Shown one piece after another: positions 1-8,201 of a stretch of 64,000 bases of DNA. The notes under the pieces are model-generated. The model was given only the letters and a program-made list of their open reading frames with translations. It searched no databases and was not told where the DNA came from. Origin of the DNA: Mesorhizobium neociceri (GTDB lineage: Bacteria; Pseudomonadota; Alphaproteobacteria; Rhizobiales; Rhizobiaceae); assembly GCF_013520985.1 (NCBI RefSeq), contig NZ_JACDTY010000001.1, forward strand, positions 372,001 to 436,000. The letters are read 5' to 3'. Positions within the stretch are counted from its first letter, which is position 1. Every line of letters begins with the position of its first letter. The position numbers were made by a program, and so were the translations under genes.

Positions 1-586
1 GCTTCCCTTCGGCATACAGCAGGATCAACACCTTCTGACTGACCGTCTTGGCAGGTTCGAGTATCCGTCTGGTGTCACCACTCGTCCAGACTATCTGGAA
101 AGTCCGTGCCGTGACGGCCTCGACTAGCGCGTGAGCATCGTCAAGGGCTAGGGTAGACAGTTGGCGGATGAACTCTGCCATGACCCATTTCATGCCTCGC
201 AGAAAGAACTCTGCGTCCATGTGGTTGGGGCTGACCTCTGCGCTAACATGACCAATGGCTCGATTGTTGCGTAACTCGTAGAGCGCAATAAGGATCTTGG
301 GTATCTGGACGCACATACCCCTGCCCTTTGTCTTGTTGTGTTCCTCCAGTAGGTTGCAGCTTTTCGGGAAGTTGTCGGGCTTGTGCGCAGTGTACGGAAA
401 CTTACCCGCCACGTGCCCGGCGCAGATGCAGTAGGCAATCTCGCAGAATTTGCCGGCCTTGACGCCGACTGCTTCCCAATCGCCCGCGCGGAACTCGTCC
501 ATCGCCTGCTCGAACTCGGCAAGGAGCGGTTCTTTCAGGCCGTCAGGAAGGGCCTTGAGGGCATCGCGGATAGAGGCCGAGCTCAC
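1..586 (-). CDS. HEPN-like (Abi_C-type) protein, partial at left edge
   Basis: Open frame of 195 codons from a GTG at 586 that runs off the left edge, so the C-terminus is missing. Residues 106-113 read RNNRAIGH, an RX6H pattern typical of HEPN ribonuclease domains, and the helix-rich surroundings (about 40-145) resemble the C-terminal domain of abortive-infection proteins. HEPN proteins of that kind cut RNA in toxin-antitoxin or phage-defence systems; such a role here is inference. The GTG lies one base after the stop of the upstream minus-strand gene, so the two are probably translationally coupled. Codon use (CTA, AGT, AGA, TTA) differs from the GC-rich genes to the right, suggesting an acquired region. 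No tRNA or integrase is visible nearby. Confidence 0.6.
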   Translation of the reverse strand, partial: MSSASIRDALKALPDGLKEPLLAEFEQAMDEFRAGDWEAVGVKAGKFCEIAYCICAGHVAGKFPYTAHKPDNFPKSCNLLEEHNKTKGRGMCVQIPKILIALYELRNNRAIGHVSAEVSPNHMDAEFFLRGMKWVMAEFIRQLSTLALDDAHALVEAVTARTFQIVWTSGDTRRILEPAKTVSQKVLILLYAEGK

Positions 587-587
587 G

Positions 588-1088
588 CTAGTCCCTATCC
601 CAGAAATATGTCCAAGGCCCATTTCCAACCTTGGTTCGTTGAATAGTGCCTTTTTTGAACATGCCATCTAGTGCAGCCGAAACTTGATTGGATTGGTACG
701 TCCAACCCTTTTCTCTAAGCCCGGCAGTGATGGCCGGAAGGCCGCGGTGCTCTTTGAAGAAGCCATCACCCCTTAGTGTGAAGATGCGGTCGCCACATGC
801 CTGTCCCCTCGGCGGTATGACTCCTTTCCTGCGCTTGGCCTTCGCCTTGCCACCATCCCCTGCGGGCGCTACGTCGCCGTTTGCCAGAAGCTCGTCTTCG
901 CCATCCTGGCCAGATGCTAGGCTACGCGGCCGACTACCAAATCCGGCTTGTTCGATCAGCGGCAAGAACTTAGCGAGTGCACCCTCGACAAATTCTCTCT
1001 CGCCTTCGATCTCTATTACACCGGGGTGCGTCGATATGAACTCGATTTGCCATGTGTTCGACTCGCTCTTGAGCTTTGGTCGAACAAT
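588..1088 (-). CDS. Hypothetical protein with charged linker and winged-helix-like C-terminus
   Basis: Protein-like frame open from a stop near 1113 down to a TAG at 588-590. The N-terminal part (WQIEFISTHPG, then EFVEGALAKFLPLIEQ) reads as a compact domain, followed by a low-complexity charged linker and a C-terminal part (GWTYQSNQVSAALDGMFKKG) that looks like a small winged helix. No ATG or GTG precedes the conserved-looking start: either a rare ATT at 1086-1088 is used (coordinates given) or a TTG at 963-965, which would drop about 41 residues. It directly precedes the HEPN-like gene and is probably its operon partner. Family not recognised; function unknown. Confidence 0.5.
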   Translation of the reverse strand: MVRPKLKSESNTWQIEFISTHPGVIEIEGEREFVEGALAKFLPLIEQAGFGSRPRSLASGQDGEDELLANGDVAPAGDGGKAKAKRRKGVIPPRGQACGDRIFTLRGDGFFKEHRGLPAITAGLREKGWTYQSNQVSAALDGMFKKGTIQRTKVGNGPWTYFWDRD

Positions 1089-1113
1089 TGAGGCCGCCGC
1101 ACCCTTAAATCAA

Positions 1114-1513
1114 GACAAATGGAACAAAGGCGCGTGCTTACAAGCGTTTACGCACGACTATTTGAGATACGGACGTTCGGCCTATGCGAAAACTTGTCGG
1201 GATCAGTTCTGCCCAGGCGGGGTAGATACCGGTAGGCCGGTGGGCATGTAGAACCCTGCTGGTCCGTCCTTGGTTTTGATGCTGAGTCAATTACGCTTGC
1301 CGTTCTCAGATACGTTTAGGTAAAGGCCGCCCCGTCGCCATGGCGCGTTCCGGGGGTCAAACTTGCCCTTTCATGCGTGATCCATCCTAGGACGATCTTC
1401 GCGACGCAAATCCGACATTGGCCACACAATAATGACGGTGCGTTCACAAGCGTTCCACGGCTTGCGCGCTTTGTGGTTTTCCCCTTTTCTGGCGCCAACG
1501 GGGTTTTTGTTCC
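1114..1513. other. Gap without recognisable gene
   Basis: About 400 bases between the accessory pair and the cyclotransferase gene. No convincing coding frame, tRNA, integrase fragment or strong terminator was seen. It may hold the promoter of the minus-strand pair and that of the plus-strand gene at 1514. Confidence 0.4.
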
Positions 1514-2233
1514 ATGCATCGTCAAATGTCGCTCACGTCCGAGCTCGTCTCACTGTGCCACCGCGAGGAGGCCGATCCCGGGCCTGATGGCAGCTGGACG
1601 CAGTTGACCGACGAGGACTTCCGCACCCTTGCCTTACGGCTCTCCGAAGAAGCCGATGCGGGGCCGTTATGGGTGTTCGCCTATGGCTCGTTGATCTGGA
1701 AGCCAGCCTTCGAATCCGTCGAGCGACAGCGCGCCACTGCTTTCGGTTGGCATCGCTCGTTTTGCCTCGACATGGTGCGCTGGCGCGGCACCGCAGCGCA
1801 GCCGGGGCTGATGATGGCGCTTGAGCGCGGCGGGCGATGCGATGGCGTCATCTACCGCCTGCCGGACGGCGACAAGCCAGAACAGATCGAACGGTTGTTG
1901 CGGCGCGAGATCGACGACCATGAAAGTGTCAGCTCGGTCCGGTGGGTTCCGGTGCGCACGGCCCAAGGGGTGGTGCGAGCGCTCGGCTTCTGGGTCGGGG
2001 TGACGGGCAGGGGGACGTCGCTTGGGCAGCCGCTGGACATAGTGGCAAAGGTGCTGGCCCGGGCCTGCGGCCATGCCGGCTCAGGTGCGGAGTATCTCTA
2101 CAACACCGTCAGCCACCTCGAGGAATTCGGCATTCGCGACCGCAATCTATGGCGATTGCAGCAACTGGTCGCCGACGAGATAAGGTCGATCCATGGTGGT
2201 GCTGCAAGCTCCGGCCTTTCGCCCGCGACATAG
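1514..2233 (+). CDS. chaC: ChaC-type gamma-glutamylcyclotransferase
   Basis: A 239-residue protein of the ChaC family, cytosolic enzymes that split glutathione into 5-oxoproline and cysteinylglycine. The family glycine-rich motif FAYGSLIW is at about 55-62, and the acidic stretch RREIDDHE near 135 is where the catalytic glutamate is expected. Length and order match bacterial ChaC. The start at 1514 is chosen, though an in-frame ATG at 1526 is possible. It stands alone, upstream of the preT operon and separated from it by a regulatory region. A 5-oxoprolinase-type gene that could use its product lies at 54104-57811, but no link is shown. Confidence 0.85.
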   Translation: MHRQMSLTSELVSLCHREEADPGPDGSWTQLTDEDFRTLALRLSEEADAGPLWVFAYGSLIWKPAFESVERQRATAFGWHRSFCLDMVRWRGTAAQPGLMMALERGGRCDGVIYRLPDGDKPEQIERLLRREIDDHESVSSVRWVPVRTAQGVVRALGFWVGVTGRGTSLGQPLDIVAKVLARACGHAGSGAEYLYNTVSHLEEFGIRDRNLWRLQQLVADEIRSIHGGAASSGLSPAT

Positions 2234-2303
2234 GTCGAAAGCCCATAACATGAGTAAAAAAATCATGTTATTATCAAAGGTTTTCAGAGGCTTGCGCCGA
2301 AAA

Positions 2304-2319
2304 TTGACCAATTGATAAA
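2304..2319. promoter_or_regulatory. RutR-like operator before preT
   Basis: TTGACCA, two bases, then TGATAAA: 12 of 14 specified positions match the published E. coli RutR consensus TTGACCANNTGGTCAA. It lies 51 bases before the preT start, and a RutR homologue is encoded at 10022-10663. Binding is inferred. Confidence 0.6.
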
Positions 2320-2369
2320 AAAATAAAACGTGCTAGCCTTCCCCAAAACGAAAACATGGGGAACTGACG

Positions 2370-3725
2370 ATGCCAGAAGGCCAGTTCAAGGACGGTATTG
2401 CCGGCGGACGGCTCCCGGCCGACCAGTACGCCGAGAATTTTTCCGACCTGCATCCGCCGCTCGACCACCACGAGGCGCTGGTCGAATCCGACCGCTGCTA
2501 TTTCTGCTATGACGCGCCGTGCATGAACGCGTGCCCGACCTCGATCGACATTCCGCTGTTCATCCGCCAGATCTCGACCGGCAATCCGATCGGCTCCGCC
2601 AAGACGATTTTCGACCAGAACATCCTGGGCGGCATGTGCGCCCGCGTCTGCCCGACCGAGACGCTGTGCGAAGAGGTCTGCGTGCGTGAGGTAGCGGAAG
2701 GCAAGCCGGTGCAGATCGGCCGCCTGCAGCGCTACGCCACCGATGTCGCCATGGCCGAGCACAAACAGTTTTATCCGCGTGCGGAATCGACCGGAAAATC
2801 GGTCGCTGTGGTTGGCGCCGGGCCGGCCGGTCTTGCCGCCGCCCACCGGCTCGCCCGCCACGGCCATGAGGTGACCATTCTCGAAGCCCGCCCGAAGGCC
2901 GGCGGCCTCAATGAATATGGCATCGCCGCCTATAAGAGCATCGACAATTTCGCCCAGGCCGAGGTCGACTATGTCACCGCCGTCGGCGGCATCGACATCC
3001 AGAACGGCAAGGCGCTCGGCCGCGACTACCAGCTGTCGGACCTGACCAGGAACTACGATGCCGTCTTCCTCGGCATGGGGCTTGGCGGCGTCAATGCGCT
3101 GCGCGCCGATGGCGAGGATGCCGACGGCGTCACCAATGCCGTCGAGTTCATCGCCGAACTGCGCCAGGCCAGCGATCTTTCCAGCCTGCCGGTCGGCCGG
3201 CGCGTCGTCGTCATCGGCGGCGGCATGACGGCGATCGACGCGGCGGTGCAGTCGAAGCTGCTCGGCGCCGAGGAAGTGACGATCTGCTACCGGCGCGGCC
3301 AGGAGCACATGAACGCCTCCGAATTCGAGCAGGATCTGGCCGCCGCCAATGGCGTCACCATCCGTCACTGGCTGCAGCCGAAGCGGGTCATTGCCGAAGG
3401 CGGCAAGGTGTCGGGCATCGAGCTCGAATACACCGCCATGAACGGCGACAAGCTCGCTGGCACCGGCGAGCGGCTGACGCTCACCGCCGACCAGGTGTTC
3501 AAGGCGATCGGCCAGAGCTTTGTGCCGGCCGCGCTCAACGGCAGTGGTGCTGCGATCGAACTCGAAGCCGGCCGCATCAAGGTCGATGCGGAAGGGCGCA
3601 CCTCGCTCGCCAATGTCTGGGCCGGTGGCGACTGCATCTTCGGCGGCGACGACCTGACGGTCTCGGCCGTGGCACAAGGCCGCGATGCGGCTGAGAGCAT
3701 CAACAGGAGTCTGACGCAGGGATAG
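2370..3725 (+). CDS. preT: NAD(P)-dependent dihydropyrimidine dehydrogenase subunit PreT
   Basis: A 451-residue flavoprotein matching the PreT/GltD-like subunit that passes electrons from NAD(P)H through FAD to PreA, which reduces uracil and thymine. The N-terminal Fe-S region has Cys-rich motifs (CYFCYDAPCMNACP at about 50-63; CARVCPTETLCEEVC at about 90-104). Dinucleotide-binding motifs follow: VVGAGPAGLAAA near 150 and VVIGGGMTAID near 280. The start at 2370 follows a GGGGAACTGACG ribosome site. It is first in an apparent operon with a methyltransferase (5-base gap) and preA. A RutR-like operator lies just upstream. Confidence 0.92.
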   Translation: MPEGQFKDGIAGGRLPADQYAENFSDLHPPLDHHEALVESDRCYFCYDAPCMNACPTSIDIPLFIRQISTGNPIGSAKTIFDQNILGGMCARVCPTETLCEEVCVREVAEGKPVQIGRLQRYATDVAMAEHKQFYPRAESTGKSVAVVGAGPAGLAAAHRLARHGHEVTILEARPKAGGLNEYGIAAYKSIDNFAQAEVDYVTAVGGIDIQNGKALGRDYQLSDLTRNYDAVFLGMGLGGVNALRADGEDADGVTNAVEFIAELRQASDLSSLPVGRRVVVIGGGMTAIDAAVQSKLLGAEEVTICYRRGQEHMNASEFEQDLAAANGVTIRHWLQPKRVIAEGGKVSGIELEYTAMNGDKLAGTGERLTLTADQVFKAIGQSFVPAALNGSGAAIELEAGRIKVDAEGRTSLANVWAGGDCIFGGDDLTVSAVAQGRDAAESINRSLTQG

Positions 3726-3730
3726 AGATC

Positions 3731-4573
3731 ATGGCCTCGGTGGAATCGGGCATCGCCCGTCACTACGACGTATCGGATCTGGAGCAGCACATTCTTGCCG
3801 TGCTCGCCGATACCGGCGTGGACATTGGCCATCTGCGCGCCGGCGATCTCGAAGCGGTCGACGAGTTCCACATTGGCGGTATCGCCGCCACCAGGGAACT
3901 CATCGGCCAGATGGGTTTGAAGCCGGGGGCCAGGCTGCTCGACATTGGTTCCGGCGTGGGTGGTCCAGCCCGCTTTGCCGCCAACAATGCCGGCGCCGAT
4001 GTCACCGGCATTGATCTGACGCAAAGCTATGTCGACATCGCGACCAGCCTGTCGAAGCGGGTGGGAATGGCCGACAAAGTCCGGTTCGTGCAGGGCAGCG
4101 CGCTGGACATGCCGTTCAGCAACAAAAGCTTTGATACGGCCATGATCCTGCATGTCGGCATGAATCTTCCCGACAAGAAAAAGCTGATGAGCGAGGCGGC
4201 GCGTGTGCTCAAGCCGCGCGGCGTCTTTGCCGTCTACGATGTGATGCGGCTCAAGGCAGGTGCGCTGACCTATCCGCTGCCATGGGCATCGGATGAGAGC
4301 ATGTCCTTCGTCGCCACGCCCGACGACTATCGCTCGGCTGCTGCGGCTGCAGGGTTCTCTGTAACCGCCGAGCGCCCACGCGGCGTCTTCGCCATCGAAT
4401 TTTTCGCCACGATACGCGCCCGGATGGCTGTGGCGCAGACGGAAGGCAAAAAGCCGCCGCCCGGCGTTAATCTCATCATGGGCGAGAACGCCCGCACCAA
4501 GATCGCCAATCTCACCGCCGCGCTTGAAGGCGGTATTCTCGCACCCGTCGAACTGCTCCTTCGTCTCGGTTGA
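3731..4573 (+). CDS. Class I SAM-dependent methyltransferase in the preT-preA operon
   Basis: A 280-residue protein with a Rossmann methyltransferase core: motif I LLDIGSGVGGPARFA near 71-85, the acidic end of strand two (VTGIDLTQ) and a later catalytic-core segment RVLKPRGVFAVYDV. The motif resembles small-molecule N- or C-methyltransferases. It sits 5 bases after preT and 12 bases before preA with its own ribosome site, so it is co-transcribed with both. It is not part of the known reductive pyrimidine route. Substrate unknown; it might act on a pyrimidine or on a breakdown product. Confidence 0.8.
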   Translation: MASVESGIARHYDVSDLEQHILAVLADTGVDIGHLRAGDLEAVDEFHIGGIAATRELIGQMGLKPGARLLDIGSGVGGPARFAANNAGADVTGIDLTQSYVDIATSLSKRVGMADKVRFVQGSALDMPFSNKSFDTAMILHVGMNLPDKKKLMSEAARVLKPRGVFAVYDVMRLKAGALTYPLPWASDESMSFVATPDDYRSAAAAAGFSVTAERPRGVFAIEFFATIRARMAVAQTEGKKPPPGVNLIMGENARTKIANLTAALEGGILAPVELLLRLG

Positions 4574-4585
4574 AAGGGACCTGTC

Positions 4586-5899
4586 ATGGCTGACATCCGC
4601 AACAATTTCGTCGGCATCAAATCGCCCAACCCGTTCTGGCTGGCCTCGGCGCCGCCGACTGACAAGGCCTACAACGTCATCCGCGCCTTCAAGGCGGGCT
4701 GGGGCGGCGTTGTCTGGAAAACGCTGGGTGAGGAAGGTCCGCCAGTGGTCAATGTCAACGGTCCGCGCTACGGCGCGATCTGGGGCGCCGACCGGCGCCT
4801 GCTCGGCCTCAACAATATCGAGTTGATCACCGACCGCGATTTGCAAGTCAATCTGCGTGAGATCAAGCAGGTCAAGAAGGACTGGCCCGACCGCGCCATC
4901 GTCGTCTCGCTGATGGTGCCTTGCGTCGAGGAAAGCTGGAAGGCGATCCTGCCGGTGGTCGAGGAGACCGAGGCCGACGGCATCGAGCTCAATTTCGGTT
5001 GCCCGCACGGCATGTCGGAGCGCGGCATGGGGGCGGCGGTCGGCCAGGTGCCGGAATACATCGAAATGGTGGTGCGCTGGTGCAAGCAAAATACTCGCAT
5101 GCCTGTCATCACCAAGCTGACGCCCAACATCACCGATGTGCGCAAGCCCGCGCGCGCGGCACTCTCCGGCGGCACCGACGCGGTGTCGCTGATCAACACC
5201 ATCAACTCGATCACCGGCGTCGATCTCGACTCATTCGCACCGCAGCCGACCATCGACGGCAAGGGCTCGCATGGCGGCTATTGCGGTCCGGCGGTGAAGC
5301 CGATCGCCATGAACATGGTCGCCGAGATCGCCCGCGACCCCGAGACCCACGGCCTGCCGATCTCCGGCATTGGCGGCATCACCACCTGGCGCGATGCAGC
5401 CGAATTCATGGCGCTCGGCGCCGGCAATGTGCAGGTGTGCACGGCTGCCATGACCTACGGCTTCAAGATCGTGCAGGAGATGATCGCCGGCCTGGAAAAC
5501 TGGATGGACGAGAAGGGTCATGCCTCGCTCGACGATATTGTCGGCCGCGCCACGCCCAACGTCACCGACTGGCAGTACCTCAACCTCAATTACATCGCCA
5601 AGGCGCATATCGACCAGGATGCCTGCATCAAATGCGGCCGCTGCCACATCGCCTGCGAGGACACTTCGCACCAGGCGATCACCAGCATGGTCGACGGCGT
5701 CAGGCACTTTGAAGTGATCGAGGCCGAATGCGTCGGCTGCAATCTGTGCGTCAATGTCTGCCCGGTGGAAAACTGCATCACCATGGAGCCGCTGGCTGCC
5801 GGTGTGATGGACCAGCGCACCGGCAAGCCGGTGTCGCCGGTCTACGCCAACTGGACGACGCACCCGAACAATCCGATGGCCAAGGTCGCCGCGGAGTAG
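4586..5899 (+). CDS. preA: NAD-dependent dihydropyrimidine dehydrogenase subunit PreA
   Basis: A 437-residue subunit carrying the FMN active site that reduces uracil and thymine to the dihydro forms. The N-terminal TIM-barrel of the dihydroorotate dehydrogenase family (LNFGCPHGMSERGMG near 130, INTINSITGVDLD near 205, GIGGITTWRDA near 265) is followed by a C-terminal ferredoxin part with two 4Fe-4S motifs: CIKCGRCHIAC and CVGCNLCVNVCP at about 350-400. Fusion of the ferredoxin part to the barrel is normal for PreA. Ribosome site AAAGGGACC precedes the ATG. It ends before a strong terminator. Confidence 0.95.
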   Translation: MADIRNNFVGIKSPNPFWLASAPPTDKAYNVIRAFKAGWGGVVWKTLGEEGPPVVNVNGPRYGAIWGADRRLLGLNNIELITDRDLQVNLREIKQVKKDWPDRAIVVSLMVPCVEESWKAILPVVEETEADGIELNFGCPHGMSERGMGAAVGQVPEYIEMVVRWCKQNTRMPVITKLTPNITDVRKPARAALSGGTDAVSLINTINSITGVDLDSFAPQPTIDGKGSHGGYCGPAVKPIAMNMVAEIARDPETHGLPISGIGGITTWRDAAEFMALGAGNVQVCTAAMTYGFKIVQEMIAGLENWMDEKGHASLDDIVGRATPNVTDWQYLNLNYIAKAHIDQDACIKCGRCHIACEDTSHQAITSMVDGVRHFEVIEAECVGCNLCVNVCPVENCITMEPLAAGVMDQRTGKPVSPVYANWTTHPNNPMAKVAAE

Positions 5900-5913
5900 G
5901 GGACGGATCGACG

Positions 5914-5944
5914 AAAAAAGCGGCGCCTTCGGGCGCCGTTTTTC
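5914..5944 (+). terminator. Rho-independent terminator after preA
   Basis: CGGCGCC, a TTCG tetraloop, then GGCGCCG followed by a T run, with an A run in front, so it may work in both directions. It closes the preT-preA operon. Confidence 0.9.
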
Positions 5945-6008
5945 ATTTTCCTATTGCAGATAAGATTTATCCACGATATAAAGTATCCATGAATTGGAGA
6001 TCAACATC

Positions 6009-6527
6009 ATGAAGTTGGGCGAGGGCGTTGAAGCGGCCATCCACTGCGCGGCCACGCTGGCCAGCGTCAAGGGCAACAGCACCATGCCGGGCGCTGCCCT
6101 GGCGGAGTCCTTCGGCCTGTCGCCGAGTTATCTCTTGAAGCATCTCAACATGCTGACGGCGGAGCGCATCCTGGAATCGGTGCCGGGGCCGGCGGGCGGC
6201 TACCGGCTGGCGAGGCCGGCCGAGCGCATCACGCTGCTCGACATCGTGCTGGCGATCGAAGGGCGTGAGCCTGCTTTCCGCTGCGGCGAGATCCGCCAGC
6301 GCGGCCCGGTCAAGATAGATGCTTCGGCCTATGTGAAGCCCTGCGGCATCAATGCTGCAATGCTCAAGGCCGAGCGCGCCTATCGCGCGACTCTCGCGGA
6401 AACCCGGTTGTCCGACATCGTGGCTGATTACGAAGCCGAGGGCGATCCGCGATCGTTTGCCGCGAGCTGTGCCTTCATCGCACGCAACCAGCGGCCGCAA
6501 AAATCCGCTGCGACCAAGCAGATTTAA
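6009..6527 (+). CDS. Rrf2 family transcriptional regulator
   Basis: A 172-residue Rrf2-type regulator. The winged helix spans about residues 1-75, with recognition region SFGLSPSYLLKHLNML and the wing GPAGGYRLARP, followed by a dimerisation helix and a C-terminal part with a few cysteines (FRCGE, KPCGIN, SCAF). Rrf2 proteins often sense redox or Fe-S status, but the classic three-Cys cluster spacing is not obvious. The ATG at 6009 is chosen because GGAG lies nine bases before it; a TTG at 5994 would cut into that site. It is followed within 30 bases by an AhpD-like gene, which it probably controls. Confidence 0.85.
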   Translation: MKLGEGVEAAIHCAATLASVKGNSTMPGAALAESFGLSPSYLLKHLNMLTAERILESVPGPAGGYRLARPAERITLLDIVLAIEGREPAFRCGEIRQRGPVKIDASAYVKPCGINAAMLKAERAYRATLAETRLSDIVADYEAEGDPRSFAASCAFIARNQRPQKSAATKQI

Positions 6528-6556
6528 CCCGCCAGACAGACGTGAAAGGAAAGACG

Positions 6557-7015
6557 ATGAAACAGAGACTGCAATTCTTCGTCAAGGCGCCGGAACTCAT
6601 GAAGGTGGTGTCGTCGCTCAACAAGGCAGTCGAGGAATGCGGGCTTGAAGTGGCCCTGCTGCATTTGATCAAGCTCAGGGCGTCGCAGATCAATGGCTGC
6701 TCCTACTGTGTCGAGATGCACAGCCGCGAGGCGCGGCGCGACGGCGAGACCGAGACACGGCTCTATCTGGTTTCGGCCTGGAAGGAATCGCCACTGTTTT
6801 CCGAGCGGGAACGTGCGGCGCTTGCCTGGACCGAGGCGACGACCCTGATCGCCAACAATGGCGTTTCGGACGAACTCTATGCGAACACGCTCGCGCATTT
6901 CTCGGAAGAGGAACTGGTCAAGCTGTCGGTTGCGATTGGCATGATCAACACCTGGAACCGGCTTTGCATCCCGTTCCATGCCATTCATCCGATGCCGGCG
7001 GCCAAAGCAGCCTGA
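6557..7015 (+). CDS. AhpD-like carboxymuconolactone decarboxylase family protein
   Basis: A 152-residue all-helical protein of the CMD/AhpD family. It carries the redox motif GCSYCVEMHSREA at about residues 51-63, in which the CXXC pair and nearby His give peroxidase-like activity in AhpD relatives. The start at 6557 follows GGAAAG; a GTG at 6542 would overlap that ribosome site. It lies directly after the Rrf2 gene and before a DoxX-family gene, a common oxidative-stress grouping. A weak hairpin follows at about 7032-7059, before doxX. Confidence 0.85.
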   Translation: MKQRLQFFVKAPELMKVVSSLNKAVEECGLEVALLHLIKLRASQINGCSYCVEMHSREARRDGETETRLYLVSAWKESPLFSERERAALAWTEATTLIANNGVSDELYANTLAHFSEEELVKLSVAIGMINTWNRLCIPFHAIHPMPAAKAA

Positions 7016-7100
7016 CCGTCCGGTTTAGCAATGGAGCACCGTCCGAGAGGGCGGCGCTCCGACTGCTTTTAGGTGTTGTTTTTTTTAGGGGGAGAGTTTC

Positions 7101-7478
7101 ATGCCTGTCGATTTGCCTTCGAGCCTGTTGTTTCTCGGCCGCCTGTTACTCGGCGGCGCCTTCGTTGTCGCCGGCCTGCGCAACGTCCAGAACGAGGCCT
7201 TCCTGACCGGGCTGATGACCGCGCGCGGCGTGCCGCAGGCCAAGCTGGCGCTGTGGGCCGGCATCATCCTGCAGACCATTGCCGGTGCGTTGGTGATGGC
7301 TGGCATCTGGACCGCGATCGCCAGCGCGGTGCTGGTGCTGTTTCTCATCGTCGCCACGCCGATGTTCCACAATTTCTGGGACCATCAGGGCCCGGACCGA
7401 GCATCGCGCATCAACGGCTTTGTTGGCAACGCCGCGCTCGCCGGTGGCTTTCTGACGCTGATGGCGCCGTCGCTTTGA
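7101..7478 (+). CDS. DoxX family membrane protein
   Basis: A 125-residue inner-membrane protein with four predicted membrane helices (about 8-25, 45-65, 70-90 and 105-122) and the DoxX-like start LLFLGRLLLGGAFVVAGLRN. DoxX-family proteins are linked to redox balance and quinone-dependent electron transfer, but most are uncharacterised. Ribosome site GGGGGAGAG precedes the ATG. It probably belongs with the Rrf2 and AhpD-like genes upstream. It ends three bases from the converging SDR gene. Confidence 0.8.
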   Translation: MPVDLPSSLLFLGRLLLGGAFVVAGLRNVQNEAFLTGLMTARGVPQAKLALWAGIILQTIAGALVMAGIWTAIASAVLVLFLIVATPMFHNFWDHQGPDRASRINGFVGNAALAGGFLTLMAPSL

Positions 7479-7481
7479 CGG

Positions 7482-8201
7482 CTAAGCTGCGTATCGCAGG
7501 CCGCCATCGCAGGTCAGCACCTGGCCGGTCATGAAGCCGTTGGAGACGAGAAAGGCTATTGCCGACGCGACGTCCTCGGCGTGGCCGATCCTGCCGACGG
7601 GGGTCTTGCCTGCATAGTCGGCAAACACCGCCTGCCGCTGGTCGTCGGGCAGAAAATCCCACCATGGCGTGTCGATGACGCCGGGTGCCACGACATTGAC
7701 GCGCAGCGGTTTCAGCTCAACCGCGAGGATCGGTACGACGGTCAACAGCATGCCGTTGACGGCGGCGATGCCGGCGACGCCGGGCGCGGTCAGCTGCGCC
7801 GATACCGCCGATATGAAGGTGACCGATCCTGATTTGTTGAGCGTCGGCAAAGCCGCCTGCAAACAGGACAGCTGCGGCCGCACCTTCTCGTCCACACCGC
7901 CGGCGATGTCGGCAAGGTCGAGGGTTTCGAACGGTCCAAGTCCCTTACCGCCGCTGGCGGCCAGAACGAGGTGATCGAAGGGTCCGAGCTGTTTAAAGAA
8001 CTGGCGTACTTCGTCCGGCTTCGAAGCATCGAAGGCGGCCTTTTCGGCGGCGCCGCCGAGGCTTTTCCAGGCGCCGGTGAGTTTCTCCGGATTGCGTCCG
8101 GTGATCGTCACCTTCATGCCCGGGCCAAGCAGTTTGCGCGCCGTCGCCAGGCCGATGCCGGATGAGCCGCCGATGATGACCGTGTGTTCGATCTTGCTCA
8201 T
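7482..8201 (-). CDS. SDR-family protein lacking the usual Tyr-Lys catalytic pair
   Basis: A 239-residue short-chain dehydrogenase/reductase fold protein. The cofactor motif GGSSGIGLATA is at about 11-21, and TGR near 35 suggests NADP binding. The active-site serine region (TFISAVSAQ) is present, but where the family has YXXXK this protein reads VAGIAAVNGML, so both catalytic residues are missing. The C-terminal VAPGVIDTPWW and TGQVLTCDGG are ordinary. It may be a slow, altered or regulatory family member. It overlaps the upstream SDR gene by ATGA, so the two are co-translated. Confidence 0.85.
   Translation of the reverse strand: MSKIEHTVIIGGSSGIGLATARKLLGPGMKVTITGRNPEKLTGAWKSLGGAAEKAAFDASKPDEVRQFFKQLGPFDHLVLAASGGKGLGPFETLDLADIAGGVDEKVRPQLSCLQAALPTLNKSGSVTFISAVSAQLTAPGVAGIAAVNGMLLTVVPILAVELKPLRVNVVAPGVIDTPWWDFLPDDQRQAVFADYAGKTPVGRIGHAEDVASAIAFLVSNGFMTGQVLTCDGGLRYAA

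Noticed and set aside
1114..1513. tRNA or integrase marking an island edge
   Set aside because: No cloverleaf or integrase fragment could be found despite the change in composition.
2274..3677. 467-codon minus-strand frame across preT
   Set aside because: Shadow of preT, which has clear Fe-S and flavin motifs on the plus strand; the minus frame is low-complexity.
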